DNA from: Streptomyces sp. NBC_01288
GTDB lineage: Bacteria; Actinomycetota; Actinomycetes; Streptomycetales; Streptomycetaceae
Length of the DNA: 64,000 bases
Assembly: GCF_035982055.1 (NCBI RefSeq)
Contig: NZ_CP108427.1
Span: forward strand, 6,385,001 to 6,449,000
Direction of reading: 5' to 3'
Shown here: one piece after another, positions 1-7,936 of the stretch
Position numbering within the stretch: position 1 is the stretch's first letter
Layout: each line of letters begins with the position of its first letter
Position numbers and translations under genes: made by a program
The notes under the pieces: model-generated
Told to the model about the DNA's origin: nothing
Databases searched by the model: none
Seen by the model: the letters and a program-made list of their open reading frames with translations, nothing else

Positions 1-1554
1 CCCGACGGCTACATCGACCACTTCCAGATCGTGCACGCCGGTGAGGACGAGTCGGCCGGCGGCGGCGCGCAGGGCGAGGACGCGATCTGGGCCCACCGCT
101 GGTACGCCTTCGGCACCGACGCCGGCTCCACAGGCCCGGACACCAACAGGCTCGGCGGCACCCAGGTCGGCGACACCGGCGTCTGGGTCGGCGACTACAC
201 CATCCAGCCGGAGAACGGCGGACTCGGCGTCTACGCCCACGAGTACGGCCACGACCTCGGCCTGCCCGACGAGTACGACACCGCGGGCGGCGAGAACTCC
301 ACCGGCTTCTGGACGCTGATGTCGTCCGGCTCCTGGCTCGGCACCGGCAAGGAGGCCATCGGCGACCTGCCCGGCGACATGAACGCCTGGGACAAGCTCC
401 AACTGGGCTGGCTGGACTACGACATCGCCAAGGCCGGCACCAAGTCGAAGCACACGCTGGGCGTCGCGGAGTACAACACCAAGAACGCCCAAGCGCTCGT
501 GGTGCAGTTGCCCGAGAAGGCGGTCACCACCGACGTCATCGCCCCGGCACAGGGCGCCACCCAGTGGTGGAGCGGCAGCGGCAACAGCCTGAGCAACACC
601 CTTTCCCGGACAGTGGACTTGACGGGCAAGACGTCCGCCGCGCTCACCCTGGACGGCTGGTACGACGCCGAGGCCGACTACGACTACCTCTACACCGAGG
701 TGTCCACCAACGGCGGCACGAGCTGGACCCCGATCGACGGCACCCTCGCCGACGGCTCCGCCATCCCGCGTGACGGCAGCGGCAACCCGGCCCTCACCGG
801 CACGGCGGCCGCGTACCAGAAGCTGACGTACCCGCTGGACGCCTACGCGGGCCAGAAGATCGACGTCCGCTTCCGCTACCAGACGGACAGCGGGGTGGCG
901 CAGAAGGGCTTCACGGCCGACGAGATCACCGTGACCGCCGACGGCACCGCCCTCTTCTCCGACAACGCCGAGAGCGCCGACCCCGCGTGGACGGCCAAGG
1001 GCTTCACCCGCATCGGCTCGTCCTTCACGGACGACTACGCGCAGTACTACATCGCCGAGAACCGTCAATACGTGTCGTACGACAAGGTGTTGAAGGTCGG
1101 CCCGTACAACTTCGGCTTCTCGACGACCCGTCCGGACTGGGTGGAGCACTACGCCTACCAGAACGGCCTGTTGATCTGGAAGTGGGACACCTCGCAGGCG
1201 GACGACAACACCAGCGAGCACGCCGGTGAGGGTCTGATCCTGCCGATCGACTCCCACCCGACGCAGCTGAAGTGGTCCGACGGCACCCTGATGCGCAACC
1301 GCGTGCAGGCGTACGACTCGCCGTTCGGCCTGGACCGCACGGACTCGATGACGCTGCACAGCGCGGACGTCTCCACCAAGATCAAGTCGCAGCCGGGCGT
1401 GCCGGTCTTCGACGACGGCAGGTCGACCTACTACGACACGTCGAACCCGACGGCCGGTGTCAAGATCACTGACACCAACACCCGGATCAAGATCACCAAG
1501 GAGTCGCACGACGGCTCGACGGTGAGCCTCCAGGTCGGTCCTTCGGCGAAGTAG
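1..1554 (+). CDS. M6-family secreted metalloprotease, 5' end missing
   Basis: The reading frame is open from the first base, so the N-terminus, signal peptide and pro-region lie outside the window; 517 residues are visible. A zinc-protease motif is encoded at 238-276 (HEYGH, then GLPDEYD), matching HExxHxxGxxD of the immune inhibitor A (M6) family: two His ligands, a catalytic Glu and a third acidic ligand. The preceding residues have the Gly/Asp-rich, Trp-containing character of the M6 catalytic domain. About 350 residues follow, rich in Asp, Thr and Tyr; they look like beta-sandwich/MAM-type accessory modules, as in other M6 proteases. It probably degrades proteins outside the cell. It stands alone on this strand, and a 16-bp inverted repeat starts 36 bases after its stop. 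The family call is secure; the substrate is unknown. Confidence 0.9.
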   Translation, partial: PDGYIDHFQIVHAGEDESAGGGAQGEDAIWAHRWYAFGTDAGSTGPDTNRLGGTQVGDTGVWVGDYTIQPENGGLGVYAHEYGHDLGLPDEYDTAGGENSTGFWTLMSSGSWLGTGKEAIGDLPGDMNAWDKLQLGWLDYDIAKAGTKSKHTLGVAEYNTKNAQALVVQLPEKAVTTDVIAPAQGATQWWSGSGNSLSNTLSRTVDLTGKTSAALTLDGWYDAEADYDYLYTEVSTNGGTSWTPIDGTLADGSAIPRDGSGNPALTGTAAAYQKLTYPLDAYAGQKIDVRFRYQTDSGVAQKGFTADEITVTADGTALFSDNAESADPAWTAKGFTRIGSSFTDDYAQYYIAENRQYVSYDKVLKVGPYNFGFSTTRPDWVEHYAYQNGLLIWKWDTSQADDNTSEHAGEGLILPIDSHPTQLKWSDGTLMRNRVQAYDSPFGLDRTDSMTLHSADVSTKIKSQPGVPVFDDGRSTYYDTSNPTAGVKITDTNTRIKITKESHDGSTVSLQVGPSAK

Positions 1555-1590
1555 TCGGTAAAAGCGCAGGTCAGAAACGTATCGGCGGTG

Positions 1591-1680
1591 ACCCCCTGGC
1601 GGGTCGCCGCCGATCCGTGTTTAGGTGCGTCCTGTGCTCGGCTTATTGACACCGACTTCGACCTCGACCCGCCAGGGGGT
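1591..1680. repeat. Widely spaced perfect 16-bp inverted repeat
   Basis: Bases 1591-1606 (ACCCCCTGGCGGGTCG) are the exact reverse complement of 1665-1680, with 58 bases between. The right arm ends directly before a possible GTG start at 1681. It could be a transcription terminator for the M6 protease, an attenuator in the leader of the next gene, or a small repeat element. There is no T-run after the right arm. Confidence 0.6.
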
Positions 1681-2043
1681 GTGACCGCATTGTCCGCAGG
1701 AGGTTTCTGCAGGCTGCCGACCGGCAGCGTGGTGGTGGCGTTGAACCTGCCCAGACCCAGCGCCCAGGGTGACGGCTGCGTCCGCGTTCTCGTCCACGCA
1801 CGCAACCGCGCCCGGGCTCTGACCCGGCTCCGCAACCTCGGGATGCGGGCCGTCTACCTGCGCGGCAACGCGGAGCCGCCGACCCCGGACGAGATCACGG
1901 CCGTCCTGCACCACCCCGACGGCCTGATATGGCGCACGGCCCCGGCGCCTGACAACGCTGTCGTGATCCCGGGTCCGGAGCGGGCACAGGAGCTGTGGCA
2001 TCCGATCCGGGCGCTGCTACGGAGGCCTGCGGCCTCGGCGTAG
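1681..2043 (+). CDS. Conserved-looking hypothetical protein, 120 aa
   Basis: I do not recognise this family. The protein is small and soluble, with two compact halves: a strand-rich stretch (about residues 12-50, SVVVALNLP then VRVLVHARN) and a second half with many Arg and Pro. No signal peptide, membrane segment or catalytic motif is visible. The start is uncertain. GTG 1681 is chosen because it directly follows the inverted repeat and keeps that repeat out of the coding sequence; a start at GTG 1588 would add 31 residues encoded largely by the repeat arms. Third-position GC bias supports real coding. The next gene is on the same strand but about 300 bases away, so co-transcription is unlikely. 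Confidence 0.5.
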   Translation: MTALSAGGFCRLPTGSVVVALNLPRPSAQGDGCVRVLVHARNRARALTRLRNLGMRAVYLRGNAEPPTPDEITAVLHHPDGLIWRTAPAPDNAVVIPGPERAQELWHPIRALLRRPAASA

Positions 2044-2068
2044 CGGGGTCGAGTTTTGCCTGCGGCTC

Positions 2069-2255
2069 GGTGGGGGCTGGTCGCGCAGTTCCCCGCGCCC
2101 CTTGAGGGGCGGTGCCTTGGCTGCGGGCCCGGTGGGGGCTGAGCGCGCCCACGCGGCGGAGCCGCACATCGATACAGCCCCGCGGCGGCACGCCCCGAAG
2201 GGGCTGCCTTAAGGGGCGCGGGGAACCGCGCGACCGGCCCCCACCGGGCCCGCGG
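2069..2255. repeat. Two units of a dispersed palindromic GC-rich repeat
   Basis: This fills most of the 300-base gap before the MMPL gene. Bases 2069-2110 hold a reverse-oriented copy of the element whose core reads GGGGCGCGGGGAACTGCGCG. Bases 2121-2255 hold a fuller unit with terminal arms 2121-2139 and 2237-2255 that are reverse complements with one mismatch. Related copies lie at 4522, 11426 and 36437. Such elements are common between Streptomyces genes; they form strong hairpins and may stop or stabilise transcripts. Confidence 0.8.
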
Positions 2256-2345
2256 ACGACGCACGACCCCCGACAGGCGGACGAGCCCGATCGACCCCAT
2301 CCTGGGATGGCTCGGGGCACCCTAGACCGCTGCGGAGGCCCGTTC

Positions 2346-4586
2346 GTGGCTACCGTCCTGTATCGCCTGGGGCGCCTGGCCTTTCGCCGGCGCTGGTATG
2401 TGACCGTCCTCTGGGTCGTGATCCTCGCGGCACTCGGCTTCGCCTCCAGCAAGGCGGCCGACGCCCCCGCCACCACCTTCTCCACCCCGGGCGTCGAGTC
2501 CCAGCGCGCCTTCGACCTGATCCAGGAACGCTTCCCCGGAGCGCAGGCGGACGGCGCCGTGGCCCGTGTGGTGTTCGTCGCACCCGATGGGCGGAAGATC
2601 ACCACCGGCAAGGATCGCGCCGCCGTGGTCCGGCTCGTCGACGAGGTCTCCGGCGGACCGCAGGTCGCCGGCGCGGTCAACCCCTTCCAGGCCGGCGCGG
2701 TCAGCAAGGACGCGACGACCGCGTACTCGACGATCACGTACACGGTGCAGGCCAACGACCTCACCGACGCCGCCAAGAACAACCTCGGAAACGCGGCGCA
2801 ACAGGCCCGCGCCTCCGGCCTCACCGTCGAGATCGGCGGCACCGCGCTCGCCGCCGAGCCCGCCGCGGGCGGCGTCGGCGAGGTCATCGGCGTCGGCATC
2901 GCCGCCGTAGTGCTGCTGATCACCTTCGGATCGCTCGCCGCCGCCGGACTCCCACTGCTGACCGCACTCCTCGGCGTCGCCATCTCGATGACCGCGATCA
3001 CCACCCTGGCCGGCACCCTCGGCCTCTCCGACACGACCGGCACCCTCGCCACGATGCTGGGCCTGGCCTGCGGCATCGACTACGCCGTGTTCGTCGTCTT
3101 CCGCTACCGCGAGGAACGCGCCAACGGCCACACCACCGAGGAAGCGGCGGGCCTGGCCGTGGGCACGGCCGGTTCGGCGGTCGTCTTCGCCGGTCTGACC
3201 GTCGTGATCGCACTCGCCGGCCTCTCGGTCGTAGGCATCCCACTGCTCACCAAGATGGGCCTGTGCGCGGCCGCCGCGGTCGCCCTCGCCGTGTTCATCG
3301 CACTGACCCTCGTCCCGGCCCTGCTCGGCTTCTGGCCGCGTGCCGTCCTCTCCCGCCGCTACAAGACGACCGGCCGCCGTATCCAGGGCGTGGCCGGCAA
3401 CATGGGCAGCCGCTGGGCCGGGTTCGTGCTGCGCCACCCCTGGCCGGTGCTGTTCGGCACGGTCGCCGGCCTGGTGGTCCTCGCGCTCCCCGTGCTGGGC
3501 CTGCAACTGGGCCAGTCCGGCGACGAGGCCAAGTCCACCGCGACCACGGAACGCCGCGCCTACGACGACCTCGCCAAGGCGTTCGGTCCCGGCTTCAACG
3601 GCCCGCTGACGGTCGTAGTGGACGTGACCGACTCCGCCCACCCGAAGGCTGCCGCAGCCACGGTCGAGCGCCGGATCGCGGCGGTACCGGGCGTGGTCTC
3701 GGTGACGCCCGTCCGCTTCAACTCCACTGGCAACACAGCCCTGTTCACCGCCGTACCCGCCGAGGCACCCACGAGCGAGAAGACCGTGGACCTCGTCCAC
3801 ACCATCCGCGACGACCGCCCCGCCATCGAATCGGCGGCCCCCGGCGCGACCTTCGAGGTCACCGGCACCACCGCCCTCAACATCGACGTCGCCCAGAAGG
3901 TCAGCAGTGCCCTGGTCCCGTACCTGATCGTGGTCGTGGGCCTGGCGGTACTGCTCCTGCTCCTGGTGTTCCGCTCGATAGTGATCCCGATCAAGGCGGC
4001 TGTCGGCTTCCTGCTCTCGGTGCTCGCCGCCCTCGGCTGCGTGGTCGCGGTCTTCCAATGGGGCTGGGGCGCAAGCCTGTTGGGCGTGGAGACCACCGGC
4101 CCGATCATGAGCCTGATGCCGATCTTCCTGGTGGGCATCGTCTTCGGCCTCGCCATGGACTACGAGGTCTTCCTCGTCTCCCGCATCCGCGAGGCCTACG
4201 TTCACGGCAGCGCGGCCCACGCCTCGATCGCGACCGGGTTCCGCTACAGCGCCCGCGTCGTGACGGCCGCCGCCCTCATCATGATCTCGGTCTTCGCGGG
4301 CTTCATCACCGCCGGCGACTCCATGATCAAGATGATCGGCTTCGGCCTCGCGATAGCCGTCCTCTTCGACGCGTTCATCGTCCGCATGGCCTTCGTCCCG
4401 GCCGTCCTCGCCATCCTGGGCGACCGCATCTCCTGGCTACCGGGTTGGCTGGACCGCCTCCTCCCGAACGTAGACATCGAGGGAGAGAGCCTGAGCCGCC
4501 AACACCCGGCGAGCGAGAGCGCCCCTTCAGGGGCGCGGGGAACTGCGCGACCAGCCCCCACCGGCGCGCAGACAAAGAACCACTAG
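2346..4586 (+). CDS. MMPL/RND-family membrane exporter, 746 aa
   Basis: An MmpL-type transporter of the RND superfamily, driven by the proton gradient, usually exporting lipids, polyketides or drugs. The architecture is classic: an N-terminal membrane helix (residues 18-35), an extracytoplasmic loop, a block of five or six helices (about 180-370), a second large loop, then a second helix block (about 520-700). Internal duplication is obvious (GLACGIDYAVFVVFRYREE in block one, GLAMDYEVFLVSRIREA in block two). GTG 2346 is taken as the start because GGAGG lies 7 bases upstream and the helix begins soon after; an upstream start would translate the palindromic repeat. The last 22 or so residues come from a dispersed repeat and are unlikely to be functional. 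The stop overlaps that of the convergent nicotinamidase in a shared CTAG. The substrate is unknown. Confidence 0.9.
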   Translation: MATVLYRLGRLAFRRRWYVTVLWVVILAALGFASSKAADAPATTFSTPGVESQRAFDLIQERFPGAQADGAVARVVFVAPDGRKITTGKDRAAVVRLVDEVSGGPQVAGAVNPFQAGAVSKDATTAYSTITYTVQANDLTDAAKNNLGNAAQQARASGLTVEIGGTALAAEPAAGGVGEVIGVGIAAVVLLITFGSLAAAGLPLLTALLGVAISMTAITTLAGTLGLSDTTGTLATMLGLACGIDYAVFVVFRYREERANGHTTEEAAGLAVGTAGSAVVFAGLTVVIALAGLSVVGIPLLTKMGLCAAAAVALAVFIALTLVPALLGFWPRAVLSRRYKTTGRRIQGVAGNMGSRWAGFVLRHPWPVLFGTVAGLVVLALPVLGLQLGQSGDEAKSTATTERRAYDDLAKAFGPGFNGPLTVVVDVTDSAHPKAAAATVERRIAAVPGVVSVTPVRFNSTGNTALFTAVPAEAPTSEKTVDLVHTIRDDRPAIESAAPGATFEVTGTTALNIDVAQKVSSALVPYLIVVVGLAVLLLLLVFRSIVIPIKAAVGFLLSVLAALGCVVAVFQWGWGASLLGVETTGPIMSLMPIFLVGIVFGLAMDYEVFLVSRIREAYVHGSAAHASIATGFRYSARVVTAAALIMISVFAGFITAGDSMIKMIGFGLAIAVLFDAFIVRMAFVPAVLAILGDRISWLPGWLDRLLPNVDIEGESLSRQHPASESAPSGARGTARPAPTGAQTKNH
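4522..4564 (+). repeat. Dispersed GC-rich repeat inside the 3' end of the MMPL gene
   Basis: This is a copy of the element also found at 2069-2255, 11426 and 36437. Here it is translated as the tail of the MMPL protein, suggesting it landed in or extended the 3' end of the gene. It starts with a short hairpin (CCCCTTCAGGGG) and may also serve as a transcription stop between the two convergent genes. Confidence 0.75.
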
Positions 4587-5167
4587 ACGACCGGCTTCCC
4601 GGTCAACTCCACGCCCGCCGAACGCAGTTCCTCCAACGCCCGGTCAGTCGTCTCCTTCGCCACCCCAGCCGTCAGATCAAGCAAAACCTGCGTACGAAAC
4701 CCTTCCCGCACGGAGTCCAACGCGGTCGCCTTCACGCAGTGATCCGTGGCGATCCCGACCACATCCACCTCATCGATCTCCCGCGCCCGCAACCACTCCC
4801 CAAGCGAAACCCCGTTCTCGTCCCGCCCCTCGAACCCGCTGTACGCCGCCGCATACGCCCCCTTGTCGAACACCGCGTCGATCGCCCCGGAGGCAACCGC
4901 GGGCGCGAAGTTCGGGTGGAACCCGACCCCCTCCGTACCCGCGACACAGTGCGCGGGCCAGGAGTGGGCGTAGTCGGGGTTGTCGGCGAAGTGCCCGCCG
5001 GGCGCGATGTGGTGGTCGCGGGTGGCCACGACATGCCGGTACCCGGCCGGTGCCTGCCCGATCAACTCGGTGACCGCGGCGGCCACATCCGCACCGCCGG
5101 CCACCGCGAGACTGCCTCCCTCGCAGAAGTCGTTCTGCACGTCAACGACGATCAAGGCGCGGCGCAT
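4583..5167 (-). CDS. pncA: Nicotinamidase/isochorismatase-family hydrolase
   Basis: Hydrolyses nicotinamide to nicotinate in NAD salvage. The 194-aa protein has the family layout: the N-terminal strand with catalytic Asp (VVDVQNDFCEGG, D9), a metal-site region (TRDHHIAPGGHF), the catalytic Lys in DKGAY, and the Cys nucleophile in IATDHCVKATALD near residue 140. The ATG start at 5167 sits at the usual position, two residues before the first strand; an upstream start would add 40 residues of no family character. It ends in a CTAG shared with the MMPL stop. The next gene upstream on the same strand encodes the enzyme that uses its product, so the two make a salvage pair separated by 129 bases. 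Confidence 0.93.
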   Translation of the reverse strand: MRRALIVVDVQNDFCEGGSLAVAGGADVAAAVTELIGQAPAGYRHVVATRDHHIAPGGHFADNPDYAHSWPAHCVAGTEGVGFHPNFAPAVASGAIDAVFDKGAYAAAYSGFEGRDENGVSLGEWLRAREIDEVDVVGIATDHCVKATALDSVREGFRTQVLLDLTAGVAKETTDRALEELRSAGVELTGKPVV

Positions 5168-5296
5168 GGTGGTGTCCTTCGACGGTGAGTGAACTTCGAG
5201 CCTAGAGACTCCGGCGGCACTACGGGAGGGCGTACCCCTGATTTTCGTACGGGTCTTAACCAGCGGGTCCCGACCAGGGGTCTTCATCGGCGGTTC

Positions 5297-6643
5297 TTAA
5301 CTACCCGACCGCAGATGCACGTACTCCGTCGGAATCACGGCCTCCCCGCGCGACAACTGGGTCGCGGACAGCGGCAGGTTCCCCCGCGCTCCCGCATGCC
5401 GGTCCCGTACGACGTCCAGGGGTTCGCGCGCGACGACCTCGCCGCCCTTGACCAGCTCCACCAGCAGCTGCCGGTCGGCCAGTTCGGCCGGGACCGGCCC
5501 GGTGCCGATGACCTCGGCCTCCGCGACCCCGTCGTCGTCGACCCGCCGCGCCGCCCACTTGCGCCCGCCGATCGACGTCTTGCCGCCGCTCGACTTCTTC
5601 GCGACCGGCACCAGCGGCGCCTTCGTGTCGGCGGACTCCGCGCGGGCGACCAGCTTGTAGACCATCGAGCAGGTCGGGTGCCCGGACCCGGTCACCAGCT
5701 GGGTGCCGACGCCGTACGCGTCGACCGGCGCCGCCGCCAGCGAGGCGATGGCGTACTCGTCCAGGTCGGAGGTCACCACGATCTTCGTGTCGACGGCGCC
5801 CAACTCGTCCAACTGCTGCCGCACCCGGTGCGCGACGAGCAGCAGGTCGCCCGAGTCGATGCGGACGGCGCCCAGTTCGGGCCCGGCGACCTCGACCGCC
5901 GTACGGACGGCCTCGGTCACGTCGTACGTGTCGACGAGCAGCGTGGTGTTGCGGCCCAGCGAGTCCACCTGGGCCTGGAACGCGTCGCGTTCGTTGTCGT
6001 GGAGCAGGGTGAAGGCGTGCGCGGAGGTGCCGACGGTCGGGATGCCGTAGCGGAAACCGGCCGCGAGGTCGGACGTGGTGGCGAAGCCGCCGACGTAGGC
6101 GGCGCGGGAGGCGGCGACCGCGGCGAGTTCGTGGGTGCGGCGGGCGCCCATCTCGATCAGCGGGCGGTCACCCGCGGCGGAGGCCATGCGGGAGGCGGCG
6201 GCGGCGATCGCGGAGTCGTGGTTGAGGATGGAGAGGATCACCGTCTCCAGGAGCACGCACTCGGCGAACGAGCCCTCGACCCGCATGATCGGCGAGCCCG
6301 GGAAGTACACCTCGCCCTCCGGGTAGCCCCAGACGTCACCGCTGAAGCGGTAGGCGGCGAGCCATTCCAGGGTCTCCTCGTTGACGACGTCCCGCTCGCG
6401 CAGGAAGCCGAGGACGTCCGCGTCGAACCGGAAGTTCTCCACCGCGTCCAGGACGCGTCCGGTGCCCGCGACGACGCCGTAGCGACGCCCTTCGGGCAGC
6501 CTCCGGGTGAAGACCTCGAAGACCGAACGCCGGTCGGCCGTCCCCGCCTTGAGGGCGGCCTGCAACATCGTCAGCTCGTAGTGGTCGGTGAAGAGCGCCG
6601 TCGAGGGAACGTCCACCGGCAGCCCAAGGTCCGCTGTGTTCAT
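5297..6643 (-). CDS. pncB: Nicotinate phosphoribosyltransferase
   Basis: Converts nicotinate, PRPP and ATP to nicotinate mononucleotide, the committed step of the Preiss-Handler NAD salvage route. The 448-aa length is typical. Visible family features are the N-terminal LFTDHYELTMLQAAL, the EVFTRRLPEGR segment, the HAFTLLHDN region with the phosphorylated-loop His, and the phosphate-binding VRIDSGDLLLVAHRVR. The ATG at 6643 fits homologues; the longer frame upstream runs into the divergent clpS promoter region. It lies divergent to clpS, an arrangement widely kept in actinomycetes, and directly upstream of the nicotinamidase. Confidence 0.95.
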   Translation of the reverse strand: MNTADLGLPVDVPSTALFTDHYELTMLQAALKAGTADRRSVFEVFTRRLPEGRRYGVVAGTGRVLDAVENFRFDADVLGFLRERDVVNEETLEWLAAYRFSGDVWGYPEGEVYFPGSPIMRVEGSFAECVLLETVILSILNHDSAIAAAASRMASAAGDRPLIEMGARRTHELAAVAASRAAYVGGFATTSDLAAGFRYGIPTVGTSAHAFTLLHDNERDAFQAQVDSLGRNTTLLVDTYDVTEAVRTAVEVAGPELGAVRIDSGDLLLVAHRVRQQLDELGAVDTKIVVTSDLDEYAIASLAAAPVDAYGVGTQLVTGSGHPTCSMVYKLVARAESADTKAPLVPVAKKSSGGKTSIGGRKWAARRVDDDGVAEAEVIGTGPVPAELADRQLLVELVKGGEVVAREPLDVVRDRHAGARGNLPLSATQLSRGEAVIPTEYVHLRSGS

Positions 6644-6723
6644 GGCAACGGATCGTACTCCCATCTCGTCACTCTGACGATTTGTGGGGTCCATTTGTGC
6701 GGGGCCCCCCTTGTGGTGGCAGC

Positions 6724-7041
6724 ATGGGCCGTGTGACGTCACCCGCACCCCTGGAGATCGAACGGACCGAGTCGGCGGAGGAGGCTTTCGCCGTACCCGA
6801 GCCGGACGTCCCGTGGGTCACGATCGTGCACAACGACCCGGTCAACCTCATGAGCTATGTCGCGTACGTCTTCCAGACGTACTTCGGCTACTCCAAGGAC
6901 AAGGCCCACAAGCTCATGCTCGACGTCCACCACAAGGGCCGCGCCGTCGTCTCCAGCGGAAGCCGCGAGGAGATGGAACGCGACGTGCAGGCGATGCACG
7001 GCTACGGTCTGTGGGCCACCCTCCAGCAGGACCGGAAGTAG
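6724..7041 (+). CDS. clpS: ATP-dependent Clp protease adaptor ClpS
   Basis: Delivers N-degron substrates to the ClpAP/ClpCP protease. The 105-aa protein has the ClpS core from about residue 30: WVTIVHNDPVNLMSYV (which includes the Asn-Asp of the substrate pocket), then the Met-lined helix and the conserved KAHKLMLDVHHKGRAVV. Residues 1-28 are the variable acidic extension that threads into the Clp ring. ATG 6724 and GTG 6733 are both possible starts; the ATG is used. It is followed after 12 bases by the DUF2017 gene, which it accompanies in most actinomycetes, and both probably end at the hairpin at 7720. Confidence 0.95.
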   Translation: MGRVTSPAPLEIERTESAEEAFAVPEPDVPWVTIVHNDPVNLMSYVAYVFQTYFGYSKDKAHKLMLDVHHKGRAVVSSGSREEMERDVQAMHGYGLWATLQQDRK

Positions 7042-7053
7042 CGACCCATCCCG

Positions 7054-7659
7054 ATGCCAGGACACTTCGAACCGCTCCCCGGCGGCGGCGCGGCCGTCGC
7101 GCTCGACGACGTCGAGATCTCCATCATCCGGTCGCTGGCCGTGCAGCTCCTGGAGCTGATCGGCCCCGGCCCGGGCGAGGACGCCTCCGCCGACCCGCTC
7201 GCCGAACTCTTCGCCGAGGGCCCGAGCGAACCGCCCGCCGACCCGGTGCTCCGGCGCCTGTTCCCGGACGCCTACACCGACCCGGAGCAGGCCCCCGACT
7301 CCCCGCAGGACGCGGAGGAACGGATGGCGCACTCCGCCGAGTTCCGCCGCTTCACCGAGAACGATCTGCGGGCCGGCAAGCGCGAGAACGCCCTCGCGGT
7401 GGTCCGCACCCTCGACTCGCTGACCCCAGGCGGCGACGGCGGCGCGATCCTCAAGCTCACCGCCGAGGAGTCCCGGCAGTGGCTCGGCTCGCTCAACGAC
7501 CTGCGCCTGGCGATCGGTTCACGCCTCGACATCACCGACGAGGACGACACCGACGACCTCTACCGGCTCCCGGACGAGGACCCGCGCAAGCCGATGGTGA
7601 TGGCGTACCTCTGGCTGGGTGGCCTCCAGGAGACGCTGGTCAACACCCTGATGCGCTGA
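7054..7659 (+). CDS. DUF2017 protein, clpS partner
   Basis: A 201-aa soluble acidic protein of the DUF2017 family, whose function is not established. It is largely helical, has no membrane segment, and ends with a conserved-looking YLWLGGLQETLVNTLM helix. It starts 12 bases after clpS and is almost always found in this position in actinomycetes, so a role linked to Clp-dependent proteolysis is a reasonable inference. The family call rests on position and overall sequence character. Confidence 0.85.
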   Translation: MPGHFEPLPGGGAAVALDDVEISIIRSLAVQLLELIGPGPGEDASADPLAELFAEGPSEPPADPVLRRLFPDAYTDPEQAPDSPQDAEERMAHSAEFRRFTENDLRAGKRENALAVVRTLDSLTPGGDGGAILKLTAEESRQWLGSLNDLRLAIGSRLDITDEDDTDDLYRLPDEDPRKPMVMAYLWLGGLQETLVNTLMR

Positions 7660-7719
7660 CCGGAGCAGCCGTTCCGTTCGCTCAGCGGACCCTCAAATCC
7701 GGATAACGATCACGTCACC

Positions 7720-7751
7720 GCGACGGCCAGGAATGCTGGCCGTCGCTCCTT
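7720..7751 (+). terminator. Rho-independent terminator after clpS-DUF2017
   Basis: An 11-bp perfect stem (7720-7730 with 7736-7746), a 5-base loop, and then TCCTTTTTG. This is one of the clearest intrinsic terminators in the window. Confidence 0.85.
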
Positions 7752-7936
7752 TTTGTCCGCTTCTTCCTGTGGTGTGTGCCACAAATGTCTCCGCCGATCG
7801 CAATTCTGACCGTGATAGATCTTCACGACCGCCCGGCGGACGCCACCCATGTCCCGCCGGGTTCGCCATGCGGCCGACGGACCTCGGCCGGGCAGCTCCA
7901 AGTCCATGGGGGGATTCGGAGAAAGGCGCACCACAC

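Noticed and set aside
2322..4220. 632-aa minus-strand frame opposite the MMPL gene
   Set aside because: Composition is Gly/Asp/Glu/His-rich nonsense typical of an antisense frame in high-GC DNA; the plus strand encodes a complete MMPL protein.
5189..6736. 515-aa plus-strand frame opposite pncB
   Set aside because: Antisense shadow of a clear nicotinate phosphoribosyltransferase.
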